DNA of 51,480 bases from an uncultured Thomasclavelia sp. Lineage in GTDB: Bacteria; Bacillota_I; Bacilli_A; Erysipelotrichales; Coprobacillaceae. This document shows, one piece after another, positions 16,100 to 23,453 of this stretch. The notes beneath the pieces are model-generated. The model was not told the DNA's origin. It saw nothing but the letters and a program-made list of their open reading frames with translations, and did not search any database. The position numbers and the translations under genes were made by a program. The stretch spans positions 1-51,480 of the forward strand of contig CAJUOR010000005.1 in assembly GCA_910588165.1 (NCBI GenBank), written 5' to 3'. Every line of letters starts with the position of its first letter. Within the stretch, counting starts at the first letter, position 1.

Positions 16100-16748
16100 T
16101 TAATCGATTATGTGCATTTCAATGAGGTAACAATAAGAGCCGGTAAATTCTTGCTCAAGTCGAGTATAAATATCTTGTACATCACTGACATTTTCTGTAT
16201 TTAAAATCTTTTGACATATTTCATCGTTATTGCTATGTGTACCATTTGGTATTTTTATAAGAGCTGCTAAAATGATTAAATTATCAGAACAATTAAATGT
16301 GCTAGGATTATAATTGATTTTTACAACATTTTCCAATGCTTGATCAAATGCGAAATCACTGTCGATAATGTAGTTAGAATTGACCAAAGCAGATTGCTCT
16401 TTTATTGCTATATCAGCATATATGTCATTTTTTGGAATATAACCAATTAGCAATTTTTCTAAAGGATTACTTACATTAGATGTAATATTTGCATAATTTT
16501 GGATAATTTTTCCTTCATGAATAAGGTTAATTCTAATTTCAAAATCTGCTATGTTTTGAAACTGAAAACCATGAATATCAGAAAAAACTAGGTCTGAAAT
16601 TTCTTTTTGTTCCTCGCTAAAGGCTATTGGCATAATTACGGGGTTAGATGAAGGTGGTAATTCGCTTTTTTTTCGTACACCCTCCAAGCAAAATACATAC
16701 GATTATCAATATCGACCATTTTGTCTTTTTTACTTGATATTTCCTCAT
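16100..16748 (-). pseudogene. Lipoprotein gene interrupted by a frameshift at an A8 run
   Basis: A good start (ATG at 16748, preceded by GGGGAGTGATC) encodes a signal peptide with basic N-terminus, hydrophobic core and lipobox LLGGC, then Thr-Lys-Lys-Lys, and stops after 34 codons at 16644. In another frame, from just after the same point, an open frame of about 190 residues runs to 16100. The two frames meet at a run of eight A on the minus strand (T8 at 16666-16673). With seven A the product would read CTKKSELPPSSNP and continue as one lipoprotein of about 215 residues. The mature part is of unknown family. It may be a pseudogene, a phase-variable gene, a product of transcriptional slippage, or a sequencing error. 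Confidence 0.7.
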
Positions 16749-16766
16749 TTAAGATCACTCCCCACG

Positions 16767-16985
16767 TTAAATTAGACCTAGCATCCAACCTGTATAAACC
16801 TTAACTTTTAGATTTGGTCTAACCTCGCATAAACCGTTTCCTATGTAATAATATCCTGTATATGTAACGGTTTTATACATTCTGTAAACTCCAACCTCTC
16901 TAGGATAGGAAGAGGTGTTATTGATTGTATCTGTTTCATTTGTTGAAATGCTTACTTCTCTGGAAAAAAATATGTTTATAAGCTC
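16767..16985 (-). pseudogene. Headless remnant of a probable secreted protein gene
   Basis: An open frame of 72 codons has no start codon. It reads with coding-like composition, rich in Tyr, Thr and Val (for example VYRMYKTVTYTGYYYIGNG), and ends at TAA 18 bases before the lipoprotein ATG. Its upstream end meets a stop and no ribosome binding site. It looks like the C-terminal part of an exported protein that lost its N-terminus, or has another frameshift at the T7 run on the minus strand near residue 7. Family not recognised. Confidence 0.45.
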
Positions 16986-17032
16986 TTATACCAATGGTTT
17001 CATGCAATTAAAGAGTTTTTGTTATCGCTTTC

Positions 17033-17061
17033 ATTATAGCGTGAAAATAATTTTTTATCAA
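17033..17061 (-). promoter_or_regulatory. Strong promoter facing the degenerate gene pair
   Basis: On the minus strand TTGATA (17056-17061), a 17-base spacer and a perfect TATAAT (17033-17038). It drives transcription into the headless gene and the frameshifted lipoprotein gene. Confidence 0.75.
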
Positions 17062-17121
17062 TGAGTATTGTGTTTAATTTTAATTCGTAAATTTTAATTA
17101 TCAAAATAAGTGAGTTGTCCT

Positions 17122-17149
17122 TTGCTTGTTTTTGAAAGTTGTGTATAAT
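17122..17149 (+). promoter_or_regulatory. Promoter of the glycerophosphodiesterase gene
   Basis: TATAAT at 17144-17149 with TTGCTT 16 bases upstream (17122-17127). The GAGGAG of the gene follows 10 bases later. Confidence 0.55.
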
Positions 17150-17174
17150 ACAAGAAAAGAGGAGATGATATACG

Positions 17175-17885
17175 ATGAAAGTTTGGGGACATCGAGGTGC
17201 AAGTGCTTATGCACCGGAAAATACCATGGAGGCATTTAGAATTTGTGTTGAACAAGGAGCAGATGGGATTGAAACAGATGTACATTTGACAAAAGACGGT
17301 ATTTGCATCTTGATGCACGATGAGAAATTGGATCGCACTTGTGATAAGACAGGTTATATTCAAGATTATACGTATGAAGAACTGAGAAAAGTGAATGCTA
17401 ATAATGGTTCTAGTGAATATGCGTTTTGCCATGTGCCAAGTTTAGAGGAGCTGTTACAATTAGCTAAAGCAAGCGGGATTTTCTTAAACCTTGAGATTAA
17501 GACAGATGTCATTTTGTACGAAGGGATAGAAAAGAAAATCGCAGATTTAGTTGCTTTGTATGGCTTAGAAAAACAAGTCATGTATTCATCGTTTAATCAT
17601 TATTCATTGATGAAAATGAAAAAGATTGTGAAAGATGCCAAGATAGGTTTATTGTATATGGAAGCTTTATACAAACCTTGGTTATATACACAAAGCCTTG
17701 AAGCCGATGCCTTGCACCCTTACTATCCGGCTTGTGTGTTAGACGATTATATTGCCAATGCCCATCAACATGGCATTATGGTTCACCCTTGGACAGTCAA
17801 TCGCAAAGAAGATATGCAGTGGTTAAAAAAACAAGGTGTTGATGCGATTATCACAAATGACCCTAAATTAGCTTTATCTATTTAG
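17175..17885 (+). CDS. Glycerophosphodiester phosphodiesterase
   Basis: A 236-residue GDPD-family TIM-barrel enzyme that releases sn-glycerol 3-phosphate from glycerophosphodiesters. Catalytic and metal residues are visible: His6-Arg7 in GHRGAS, Glu33 and Asp35 in GIETDVH, and His48 in MHDE. LEIK in the middle and VHPWTVN, then DAIITNDP near the end, complete the family pattern. It has no signal peptide, so it is cytoplasmic (UgpQ-like) rather than a secreted GlpQ. AGAGGAG lies upstream. Single-gene unit. Confidence 0.92.
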   Translation: MKVWGHRGASAYAPENTMEAFRICVEQGADGIETDVHLTKDGICILMHDEKLDRTCDKTGYIQDYTYEELRKVNANNGSSEYAFCHVPSLEELLQLAKASGIFLNLEIKTDVILYEGIEKKIADLVALYGLEKQVMYSSFNHYSLMKMKKIVKDAKIGLLYMEALYKPWLYTQSLEADALHPYYPACVLDDYIANAHQHGIMVHPWTVNRKEDMQWLKKQGVDAIITNDPKLALSI

Positions 17886-17902
17886 GATAGCTATCCTTTT
17901 TG
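17884..17902 (+). terminator. Short terminator overlapping the GDPD stop codon
   Basis: The perfect palindrome AGGATAGCTATCCT starts inside the TAG stop and is followed by TTTT. A 5-bp stem with a 4-base loop makes it modest. Confidence 0.6.
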
Positions 17903-17931
17903 TATAAGATTCCTTTTTTTGACTACACTTC
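17901..17931 (+). promoter_or_regulatory. Possible forespore (sigma F/G-type) promoter of spoVT
   Basis: TGTATA (17901-17906) and a TACACT-like box about 17 bases downstream resemble sigma-G boxes. In Bacillus, spoVT is sigma-G dependent. A TTGACT overlaps the spacer, but no sigma-A -10 is seen at the right distance. Confidence 0.3.
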
Positions 17932-17960
17932 TATTAGTTTGAAAGGAGTGTGGGTCAAAC

Positions 17961-18482
17961 ATGAAAGCGACAGGAATGACAAGAAGGATTGACGATTTAG
18001 GCAGAATCGTTATTCCAAAGGAAATACGCAAGCAGTTAAGAATTCAAGAAGGACAAAGCATTGAAATTTTCTTGAACGAAGATAAAGATATTGTGCTACG
18101 TAAATACAGTGAGTTAAGCACCTTAGATAAGCAGGTATACAGCATTTTAGAAACTTTGTTTAATACCTATTTTATCAGCGTTCTTTTAACGAATCGTCAA
18201 GAGGTAACGTATGCTTTATCTAAAAATCAAGAGCTGTATATGAATAAAAGCTTATCGAATCAAATGGTTGATTTGATTAGTAAGCGAAAAGTTGTACGAG
18301 GCAGTCACTTTGAAATTGTGGAAAGTTTCAGAGAACAAAAAGATGTTTGTGTTTATCCTTTAGTCTTAGATGGCGATTTAGTAGGTTCGTTGATTTTCAT
18401 GGCTGAAAAAGTACCTTTAGCTAGTGTCAGCGATGATATTTTCCGTTTTACAGCTTCACTTTTACTAGCCGCAATGGTATAA
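17961..18482 (+). CDS. spoVT: Stage V sporulation protein T (AbrB-type regulator)
   Basis: 173 residues. The N-terminal 50 residues are an AbrB/SpoVT swapped-hairpin DNA-binding domain (MKATGMTRRIDDLGRIVIPK). The remaining 120 residues match the GAF-like C-terminal domain of SpoVT and are absent from plain AbrB. SpoVT adjusts sigma-G-dependent genes in the forespore. GAAAGGAG precedes the ATG. It leads directly into the rqcP-yabP-yabQ-divIC group, so sporulation genes are clustered here. Confidence 0.93.
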   Translation: MKATGMTRRIDDLGRIVIPKEIRKQLRIQEGQSIEIFLNEDKDIVLRKYSELSTLDKQVYSILETLFNTYFISVLLTNRQEVTYALSKNQELYMNKSLSNQMVDLISKRKVVRGSHFEIVESFREQKDVCVYPLVLDGDLVGSLIFMAEKVPLASVSDDIFRFTASLLLAAMV

Positions 18483-18504
18483 TCCTCAATGGAGGGGGAT
18501 TGCG

Positions 18505-18765
18505 ATGCGACTAGATAAATATTTAAAAGTTTCCCGTATTATCAAAAGAAGAACACTATCGAAAGAAATGGCTGAAAGTGAACGTGTCTATGTGAACGAT
18601 AAAGTATGTAAGCCTAGTTATCAAGTTCAAATCGGCGATGTCATTAAGGTGGTTTTCGGACGCCGTGAAATTGTGATAAAAGTTGTTCAGTTAAAGGAAC
18701 ACGTTTTGAAAGATGATAGCCATTTGATGTATGAGCTTTTAGAAGATAGAAAAATTGAAGAATAA
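18505..18765 (+). CDS. rqcP: S4-domain ribosome quality control protein RqcP
   Basis: 86 residues, essentially one S4 RNA-binding domain (MRLDKYLKVSRIIKRRTLSKE, then VYVNDKVCKPSYQVQIGDVI). In Bacillus the orthologue (formerly YabO) works with RqcH on stalled 50S subunits to add C-terminal alanine tails. It lies between spoVT and yabP, the usual position. GGAGGGG lies upstream. Confidence 0.92.
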   Translation: MRLDKYLKVSRIIKRRTLSKEMAESERVYVNDKVCKPSYQVQIGDVIKVVFGRREIVIKVVQLKEHVLKDDSHLMYELLEDRKIEE

Positions 18766-18812
18766 TTCAAAGCCTTCTTGCATAAGTTGAAATGTGAGGA
18801 GGTTTTAATTTT

Positions 18813-19115
18813 ATGGATAACACTAATACTATTCGCTTTGAACATACGCCGTTTCACAATGTCAGTATTAAAGATCGTAAGTCTGTAGAGCTTTCAGGCG
18901 TAAAAAATATCGAAAGCTTTGACCCAAGTGAGTTTTTAATTGAAACATCTTTAGGCTATTTGAATATCACCGGAACAGATTTGTCTTTAGTTCGCTTTGA
19001 TCAAGATCGTTCGGAAGTTGCCATCAAAGGAAATATCATTTCTTTGGCTTACGTTTCAAATAAAAAAACACAGCAGGCAAACAAAGATAAATTCTTTGGT
19101 AAATTATTAAAATAG
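18813..19115 (+). CDS. yabP: Sporulation protein YabP
   Basis: 100 residues, YabP family: HNVSIKDRKSVELSGVKNIESFDPSEFLIETSLGYLNI is the family core, with the later L-x-L and I-x-G-N-I segment. YabP is needed for spore formation together with YabQ; the biochemical role is unknown. GGAGG lies upstream. The stop is immediately followed by the yabQ ATG without spacing. Confidence 0.9.
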   Translation: MDNTNTIRFEHTPFHNVSIKDRKSVELSGVKNIESFDPSEFLIETSLGYLNITGTDLSLVRFDQDRSEVAIKGNIISLAYVSNKKTQQANKDKFFGKLLK

Positions 19116-19532
19116 ATGAGTCTGGATCTACAATTCCAATCCATCATCGCTTCTTTTGGCTATGGACTTGTTTTTGGATTTGGTTATGGGTTTTACAATC
19201 GTGCCTGCTTCTATTTGAAATGGAAGTGGGTACGTTATATTTTAGAAGCCTGCTTTGATTGTGCTATGATTGGCATTTATTTTTTCGTGATTGTTTATCT
19301 CAACGGCGGGCATTTTAATTTATACTTGTTTTTATCTTTTGCAATAGGCATTATTTTTTATATTAGTGGGTTTCAAAATGGTTACTTACGTTATTTAGAA
19401 TCTGTGATGTATTTTTTTCGTTGGCTTTTTTCACCGTTTCGCTTCATTTTCCGTAAAATCCGTGTTATACTAAAAAAGAGTATGAGGAAGGTGAAACGAC
19501 TTGGCACAACGAAGAAAAAGACAAATGAATAA
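19116..19532 (+). CDS. yabQ: Spore cortex biosynthesis protein YabQ
   Basis: 138 residues with about four hydrophobic segments (near 9-26, 42-62, 67-85, 93-107) and a basic C-terminus, matching YabQ, an outer forespore membrane protein needed for cortex formation. The ATG follows the yabP stop directly, so it is translationally coupled. Its 3' end overlaps divIC by 32 bases. Confidence 0.85.
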   Translation: MSLDLQFQSIIASFGYGLVFGFGYGFYNRACFYLKWKWVRYILEACFDCAMIGIYFFVIVYLNGGHFNLYLFLSFAIGIIFYISGFQNGYLRYLESVMYFFRWLFSPFRFIFRKIRVILKKSMRKVKRLGTTKKKTNE

Positions 19533-19815
19533 AACACGTATTTTGGGTTTGCTTCTTGGGGCGATTATCTGTATAGCCGCAATTACATTCGCCGGTCGTT
19601 TATGTGGCTTGTATCAGCGTTCGATGGATTTGGCGAATGCGAAAAGCACATTAGCCGACCTTGAGGAAGAATGTCAAAGGCTAGAGGAGGAAATCTCTTT
19701 ATTAGATGATGAAGATTATATCACTCGCTATGCCCGTAAAAATTGGGTATTTACTAAAGATAAAGAAACAGTGATTCCTCTACCTGAAGATGCTATCTCT
19801 TCAAAAGATGAATAA
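19501..19815 (+). CDS. divIC: Septum formation initiator, DivIC/FtsB family
   Basis: 104 residues. A short basic cytoplasmic N-terminus, one transmembrane helix at about residues 13-31, a coiled coil at 40-66, then EDYITRYARKNWVF, the DivIC/FtsB signature. It belongs to the divisome with FtsL and DivIB. TTG at 19501 is chosen because AGGAAGGTG lies eight bases upstream; the ATG at codon 9 lacks such a site. This is the standard position after yabQ. A weak AAAAGCG/CG-TTTT hairpin with a T-run follows at 19818-19840. Confidence 0.9.
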   Translation: MAQRRKRQMNKTRILGLLLGAIICIAAITFAGRLCGLYQRSMDLANAKSTLADLEEECQRLEEEISLLDDEDYITRYARKNWVFTKDKETVIPLPEDAISSKDE

Positions 19816-19856
19816 GAAAAGCGCAATGTCGTTTTTTTGTTTTTAGGAGGTATTTT

Positions 19857-20645
19857 ATGTTGCTTAGGAAAAAAGTGATGATTGAACCGGCTTGTGAGTT
19901 AAGGGATATTATGATTTATTTGCCTAAAAATTACAAAAAAAGCAAGAAGCGTTATCCGGTATTATATATCAATGATGGACAGAATGCATTTATTGATGAA
20001 GAAGCCTATGCTAAGAAAAGTTGGGGTTTGATGGACTATGTTAAGAAAAATCATCTTGATATTATTATGGTGGCTATTTATTGTGGTCAAAATCAGCCGT
20101 TTCAAAGAGAAAATGAATATGGTCCATGGCCAATTGATGAGGATTTAAGTTTTCACGAAACGCAAGTTGAGGGAATGATTATCGGCGGTGATGGTGATGC
20201 TTATATCCAATGGATTATCCATGATTTAAAACCGATGATAGATAAAAAGTTTAGGACATTGCCAAGTGACACGGCGATTATCGGAAGTTCTATGGGTGGA
20301 ATTATTGCGGCTTATGCGACATTGGCGTATCCCGATATTTTTCCTAAATGTGCTGCACTTTCGACAGCTTTTTGGTTTTATGAAAATGAGTTTGCCGAAC
20401 TTATCGCTTCGGCTAAGTTAGATGATGTCGAGTGTTTTTATTTTGACATCGGTAGCGATGAGGGGTGTGGGCAAGATGAAGTCAACGAGTGGTATCGCAG
20501 CTCAAATTTGAATATCTTAGCTCAATTACAGCCTCGTATTGAAAATTTACATTTCCGATATGTTGGGCAAGACAGCCATAATGAATGGGCTTGGGCCAAA
20601 CGAGTTGATAATTTTATGAGATTGTTTTATAAAGGAGGAAAATAA
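19857..20645 (+). CDS. Putative esterase (alpha/beta hydrolase, esterase D type)
   Basis: 262 residues of the PF00756 esterase family. The nucleophile elbow is G143-S-S145-M-G147, an acidic residue lies in the FDIGSDEG segment, and the likely catalytic His is in GQDSHNEWAW. There is no signal peptide. Relatives hydrolyse acyl esters, S-formylglutathione or acylated siderophores, and the substrate is unknown. GGAGG lies upstream. The stop overlaps the folC start (TAATG), so translation is coupled, though I see no functional link to folate. Confidence 0.85.
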   Translation: MLLRKKVMIEPACELRDIMIYLPKNYKKSKKRYPVLYINDGQNAFIDEEAYAKKSWGLMDYVKKNHLDIIMVAIYCGQNQPFQRENEYGPWPIDEDLSFHETQVEGMIIGGDGDAYIQWIIHDLKPMIDKKFRTLPSDTAIIGSSMGGIIAAYATLAYPDIFPKCAALSTAFWFYENEFAELIASAKLDDVECFYFDIGSDEGCGQDEVNEWYRSSNLNILAQLQPRIENLHFRYVGQDSHNEWAWAKRVDNFMRLFYKGGK

Positions 20646-21847
20646 TGTTTGATAATGTTCAAGAGGCTATTGAAGCTTTGATTGCCAGACGAAATAAAAC
20701 AGATTTAAAACATTTTAAGGAAGTTTTGGATATTTTAGAGATTCCTTATGATAAAATACCCTGTATTCATGTGACAGGAACAAACGGTAAGGGAAGTACC
20801 GCTAACTATATTGCCAATATTTTGACTAAAGCTAAGGTGAAAGTTGGAACTTTTACTTCTCCTTATATCATTAGTCACCAAGATCGCTTTCGTGTTGGAC
20901 AAAAAATCATGAATGACAAAGATTTTTTAAATTTGTTGAACTGCTACTATCCTAGTATTGAGAGATATGGCTTATCAATGTTTGAAGCAGATGTTTTATT
21001 GGCTTTTGTTTATTTTTATGAGAAGAAGGTCGATCTTGTCGTTATTGAAGCCGGAATAGGTGGACGAAGTGATAAAACCAATATTTTAAGCTCTCCTTTA
21101 GCTAGTGTTATTACCAATATCGGATACGATCATTTAGCACAGCTTGGACCGACTTTAAGCGATGTTGCTTATCAAAAGGCCGGGATTATTAAGGAAGGTT
21201 GTCCTGTCTTTATTTCAAGTATGGAGCCATCTTTACAAGAAGTAATCGAAAAAGAAGCTAAACTTAAACATAGTCAACTTCATGTGGTTGAGGCACCTAT
21301 ACAAGATACAACCGTCTTTAGTTATAAAGGTATAGAGAATATTGATTTAGGTCCTGTCGCTAACTATCAAATTAAAAATGCTTGTTTAGCCATCGAAGTC
21401 GTTCAAACGTTATTCCCCCATATCCAAGATGAAGTGATTAGACAAGGTTTACATAATGTTTTGTGGCCCGGACGTTTTGAATATTACAACTATCGACATA
21501 AGGATATTTATTTAGATGGTGCTCATAACATCAGTGCCTTTGAAGCATTGCTTCCTTCTATTGAAAAGATTAGAAATAACCGTCAAGTCAGTGTAATTTA
21601 TGCATCTTTAAAAGACAAGGATTATCAAAAAATGGCAGAAATGATTTGCCAAGCGGGTTATGAGTTATGTGTTTGTCAGTTTGAGGACGAAAGAGCCTTG
21701 ACGCAAAAACAAACTGATGAATTAGAAGCAACTTACTATTTTGATAGTATTGATGATGCTCTTTCTAATTTAGGAAAGCTAAATGAATTGGTAATTGTCT
21801 GTGGTTCTTTACATTTTATTTCACAGTTTAGACAAAAACTGCAATAA
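20645..21847 (+). CDS. folC: Folylpolyglutamate / dihydrofolate synthase
   Basis: A 400-residue Mur-ligase-family enzyme that adds glutamates to folates. The P-loop HVTGTNGKGS is at residues 42-51. TSPYIISHQDRFRV, the GIGGRSDKTN box, the NIGYDHLAQLG metal-binding loop and the C-terminal LDGAHN motif are all present. GGAGG precedes the ATG. The gene is directly upstream of a THF riboswitch and a folate transporter gene, giving a small folate locus. Confidence 0.95.
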   Translation: MFDNVQEAIEALIARRNKTDLKHFKEVLDILEIPYDKIPCIHVTGTNGKGSTANYIANILTKAKVKVGTFTSPYIISHQDRFRVGQKIMNDKDFLNLLNCYYPSIERYGLSMFEADVLLAFVYFYEKKVDLVVIEAGIGGRSDKTNILSSPLASVITNIGYDHLAQLGPTLSDVAYQKAGIIKEGCPVFISSMEPSLQEVIEKEAKLKHSQLHVVEAPIQDTTVFSYKGIENIDLGPVANYQIKNACLAIEVVQTLFPHIQDEVIRQGLHNVLWPGRFEYYNYRHKDIYLDGAHNISAFEALLPSIEKIRNNRQVSVIYASLKDKDYQKMAEMICQAGYELCVCQFEDERALTQKQTDELEATYYFDSIDDALSNLGKLNELVIVCGSLHFISQFRQKLQ

Positions 21848-21852
21848 AAAAA

Positions 21853-21880
21853 TTGCAATTTGCAGAGGTTGTGTTAAGAT
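21853..21880 (+). promoter_or_regulatory. Promoter of the riboswitch-folT transcript
   Basis: TTGCAA (21853-21858), a 16-base spacer and TAAGAT (21875-21880). Predicted transcription would start right at the 5' edge of the THF aptamer. Confidence 0.6.
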
Positions 21881-21886
21881 ATGTCT

Positions 21887-21977
21887 ATCAGAGTAGATAG
21901 ACTGCGTGAAGTGCCTTAACATGGGATGTCGGTTAAGGACGAAAACAATGTTGCGGTAGTCTATTGCATCCGCTGAT
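21887..21977 (+). ncRNA. Tetrahydrofolate (THF) riboswitch
   Basis: The sequence matches the folT-motif aptamer. A GAGTAGAT core is followed by GCGTGAAGTGCC, GGGATGTC, a GGACGAAAAC segment, GCGGTAGTC and the conserved ATTGCATCCGCT end. The P1 stem can form from TCAG at the start and CTGA at the end. The next gene is a folate transporter S component, as is typical. Downstream, CCGCT-GATT-AGCGG competes with P1, and CCTCT-GGGAA-AGAGG sequesters the ribosome binding site, so control is probably translational (inference). Confidence 0.93.
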
Positions 21978-22008
21978 TAGCGGCCTCTGGGAAAGAGAGG
22001 TTATACAA

Positions 22009-22806
22009 TTGAATAAGAAAAAAACATTTAACACCAAGACGATCGTCATGGGTGCCTTTTTGGTGGCGATTGCATTCCTTTTAGGTGGAGGAATTACCCG
22101 TGTAACAGGTATCCCCGTAACTTTAAAACTGAACTTTGGCGGAGCAAGTCAAAATATCGGTTTTACAGCTGTACCTTTAGTGATTGGTAGCATTGTTTTA
22201 GGACCGGTAGCTGGAACAGCTATTGCGGCTATCTATGACACGCTAAGCTATTTGTTGCTGACAGGTGGTGCTTGGAATCCTATTTTTACCGTATCTGAAA
22301 TTATGATTGGTCTGGTCCCCGGTTTAATTTATGTTTGGTTCAAGAAACATCCCATCAAACATTCATTGCTGACACCTTTAAGTATAGGATTGGCCATTTA
22401 TACGATTTTCGTGATTCTTCTTTCATCAAAGATGGGTCAAGGGACAAGCAAAGCTCAACAAAGTGTTCAGATGATTTCTTTTGAGGGTGGCTTCCATGTC
22501 GTTAATAGTATTTTATTATTGGCGTTTGTAAGCTTTTGTTTAGGCTCGATTGGACTTCTATGGTATTTTGGAAACAAGCGAAAACAGGAAGGACTATTTT
22601 CTTACGATAAGTTATATTTAGTCACTTTCATCGGTGTTAGTCTACGCTCATTGATTAGTGGGTGGGGGCTATGGCTCTATATGGGAAAAACAGTACCGTT
22701 GATTTTTTATTGGTTGCCTAGATTTGTTACGCCTATGTTTTTAGTGCCTATCGTCGCCTTTGCTATTTCTTGCTTAGGCTACATCTTAAAACGTTATGCA
22801 TATTAA
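22009..22806 (+). CDS. folT: Folate ECF transporter S component
   Basis: A 265-residue integral membrane protein with about six helices, fitting the FolT-type substrate-binding subunit of an energy-coupling factor transporter. The ECF ATPases and EcfT are not in this window. TTG at 22009 is chosen because AGAGAGG lies nine bases upstream and is the element sequestered by the riboswitch platform; an earlier in-frame TTG at 21964 would lie inside the aptamer. Substrate assignment rests on the THF riboswitch and the neighbouring folC as well as the sequence. Confidence 0.9.
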   Translation: MNKKKTFNTKTIVMGAFLVAIAFLLGGGITRVTGIPVTLKLNFGGASQNIGFTAVPLVIGSIVLGPVAGTAIAAIYDTLSYLLLTGGAWNPIFTVSEIMIGLVPGLIYVWFKKHPIKHSLLTPLSIGLAIYTIFVILLSSKMGQGTSKAQQSVQMISFEGGFHVVNSILLLAFVSFCLGSIGLLWYFGNKRKQEGLFSYDKLYLVTFIGVSLRSLISGWGLWLYMGKTVPLIFYWLPRFVTPMFLVPIVAFAISCLGYILKRYAY

Positions 22807-22827
22807 GCCGACAAGTCGGCTTTTTTT
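22806..22827 (+). terminator. Terminator of folT
   Basis: GCCGAC-AA-GTCGGC followed by TTTTTTT. The final A of the TAA stop pairs with the first T of the run. Confidence 0.88.
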
Positions 22828-22829
22828 GT

Positions 22830-22970
22830 GTCTTTGAAAAAGTTAAAGGCTATAGATGATGGCATCTTAGTGGATAGATTTTGGACAAATAAAGACATAA
22901 AGTGAGCGAGCTGTTATGGTATGATGACCTAGCTTGATTTAGATTTTGTGAAAAGGGCTTAAGATATACT
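22830..22970. other. Short convergent intergenic region
   Basis: About 140 bases lie between the folT and gerQ terminators. I see no open frame with a ribosome binding site, no promoter of note and no repeat. Confidence 0.5.
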
Positions 22971-22972
22971 AA

Positions 22973-22992
22973 AACCGACATTAAAGTCGGTT
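22973..22992 (-). terminator. Terminator of gerQ, overlapping its stop codon
   Basis: On the minus strand AACCGAC-TTTAAT-GTCGGTT is a perfect 7-bp stem that begins within the TAA stop of gerQ and is followed by a short T-rich stretch. Confidence 0.75.
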
Positions 22993-23437
22993 AGCGAAAT
23001 GGATAATCATAAGCGATTTCTTCATCAAATTCAGCATAGTTAAAGTAAATTAACTGAAGTAGTAGACGTTTACCTGTTTTAGGATCAGAGATAATCAAGT
23101 GATCTCTTCCGGCTGCCTCAATAACCCCTTTATAAACACGATCACGCCATTCATTAGAGTCAGTATACGTAAAATAGAAGGTTCCCACTTTTCCTTTATT
23201 CAAACGCAAAATGTTTTCAATATACGATTCTTCAATGTACACCGGTGTTGGTGCGTATGGTGAACTGTAAGGACCTTGAGGGTATGGCTGTTGGTATGGG
23301 GGTTGTGGCTGAGGTTGGATATAAGGTGTTGGGGTTGGTTGAGTTGGGTTTTGTGGGACAAAAGTTTGACGGTCTAAAGAAGCTTTAGCTGTCGTATAGG
23401 GATTTTGGTAATTGTAATCTGGTTGTTGATAATCCAT
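22991..23437 (-). CDS. gerQ: Spore coat protein GerQ
   Basis: 148 residues. The C-terminal 80 match GerQ: EESYIENILRLNKGKVGTFYF, EWRDRVYKGVIEAAGRDHLI, SDPKTGKRLLL and a DEEIAYDYP end. The N-terminal 65 residues are a Pro/Gln/Tyr-rich low-complexity region, as in other coat proteins. In Bacillus, GerQ is a coat protein cross-linked by transglutaminase and needed to place CwlJ. The neighbouring gene here encodes a CwlJ/SleB-type hydrolase, which fits that pairing. AAAGGAGG precedes the ATG. Confidence 0.95.
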   Translation of the reverse strand: MDYQQPDYNYQNPYTTAKASLDRQTFVPQNPTQPTPTPYIQPQPQPPYQQPYPQGPYSSPYAPTPVYIEESYIENILRLNKGKVGTFYFTYTDSNEWRDRVYKGVIEAAGRDHLIISDPKTGKRLLLQLIYFNYAEFDEEIAYDYPFR

Positions 23438-23453
23438 AAATAAATTCCTCCTT

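Noticed and set aside
21840..21866. CTGCAA/TTGCAG inverted repeat at the folC stop as a terminator
   Set aside because: No T-run follows, and the second arm forms part of the -35 region for the riboswitch transcript.
23230..23400. Repetitive-looking stretch within gerQ, considered as a repeat array or CRISPR
   Set aside because: The repetition is due to Pro/Gln/Tyr codons of the coat protein N-terminus; there are no uniform repeats with spacers. No CRISPR array is seen anywhere in the window.
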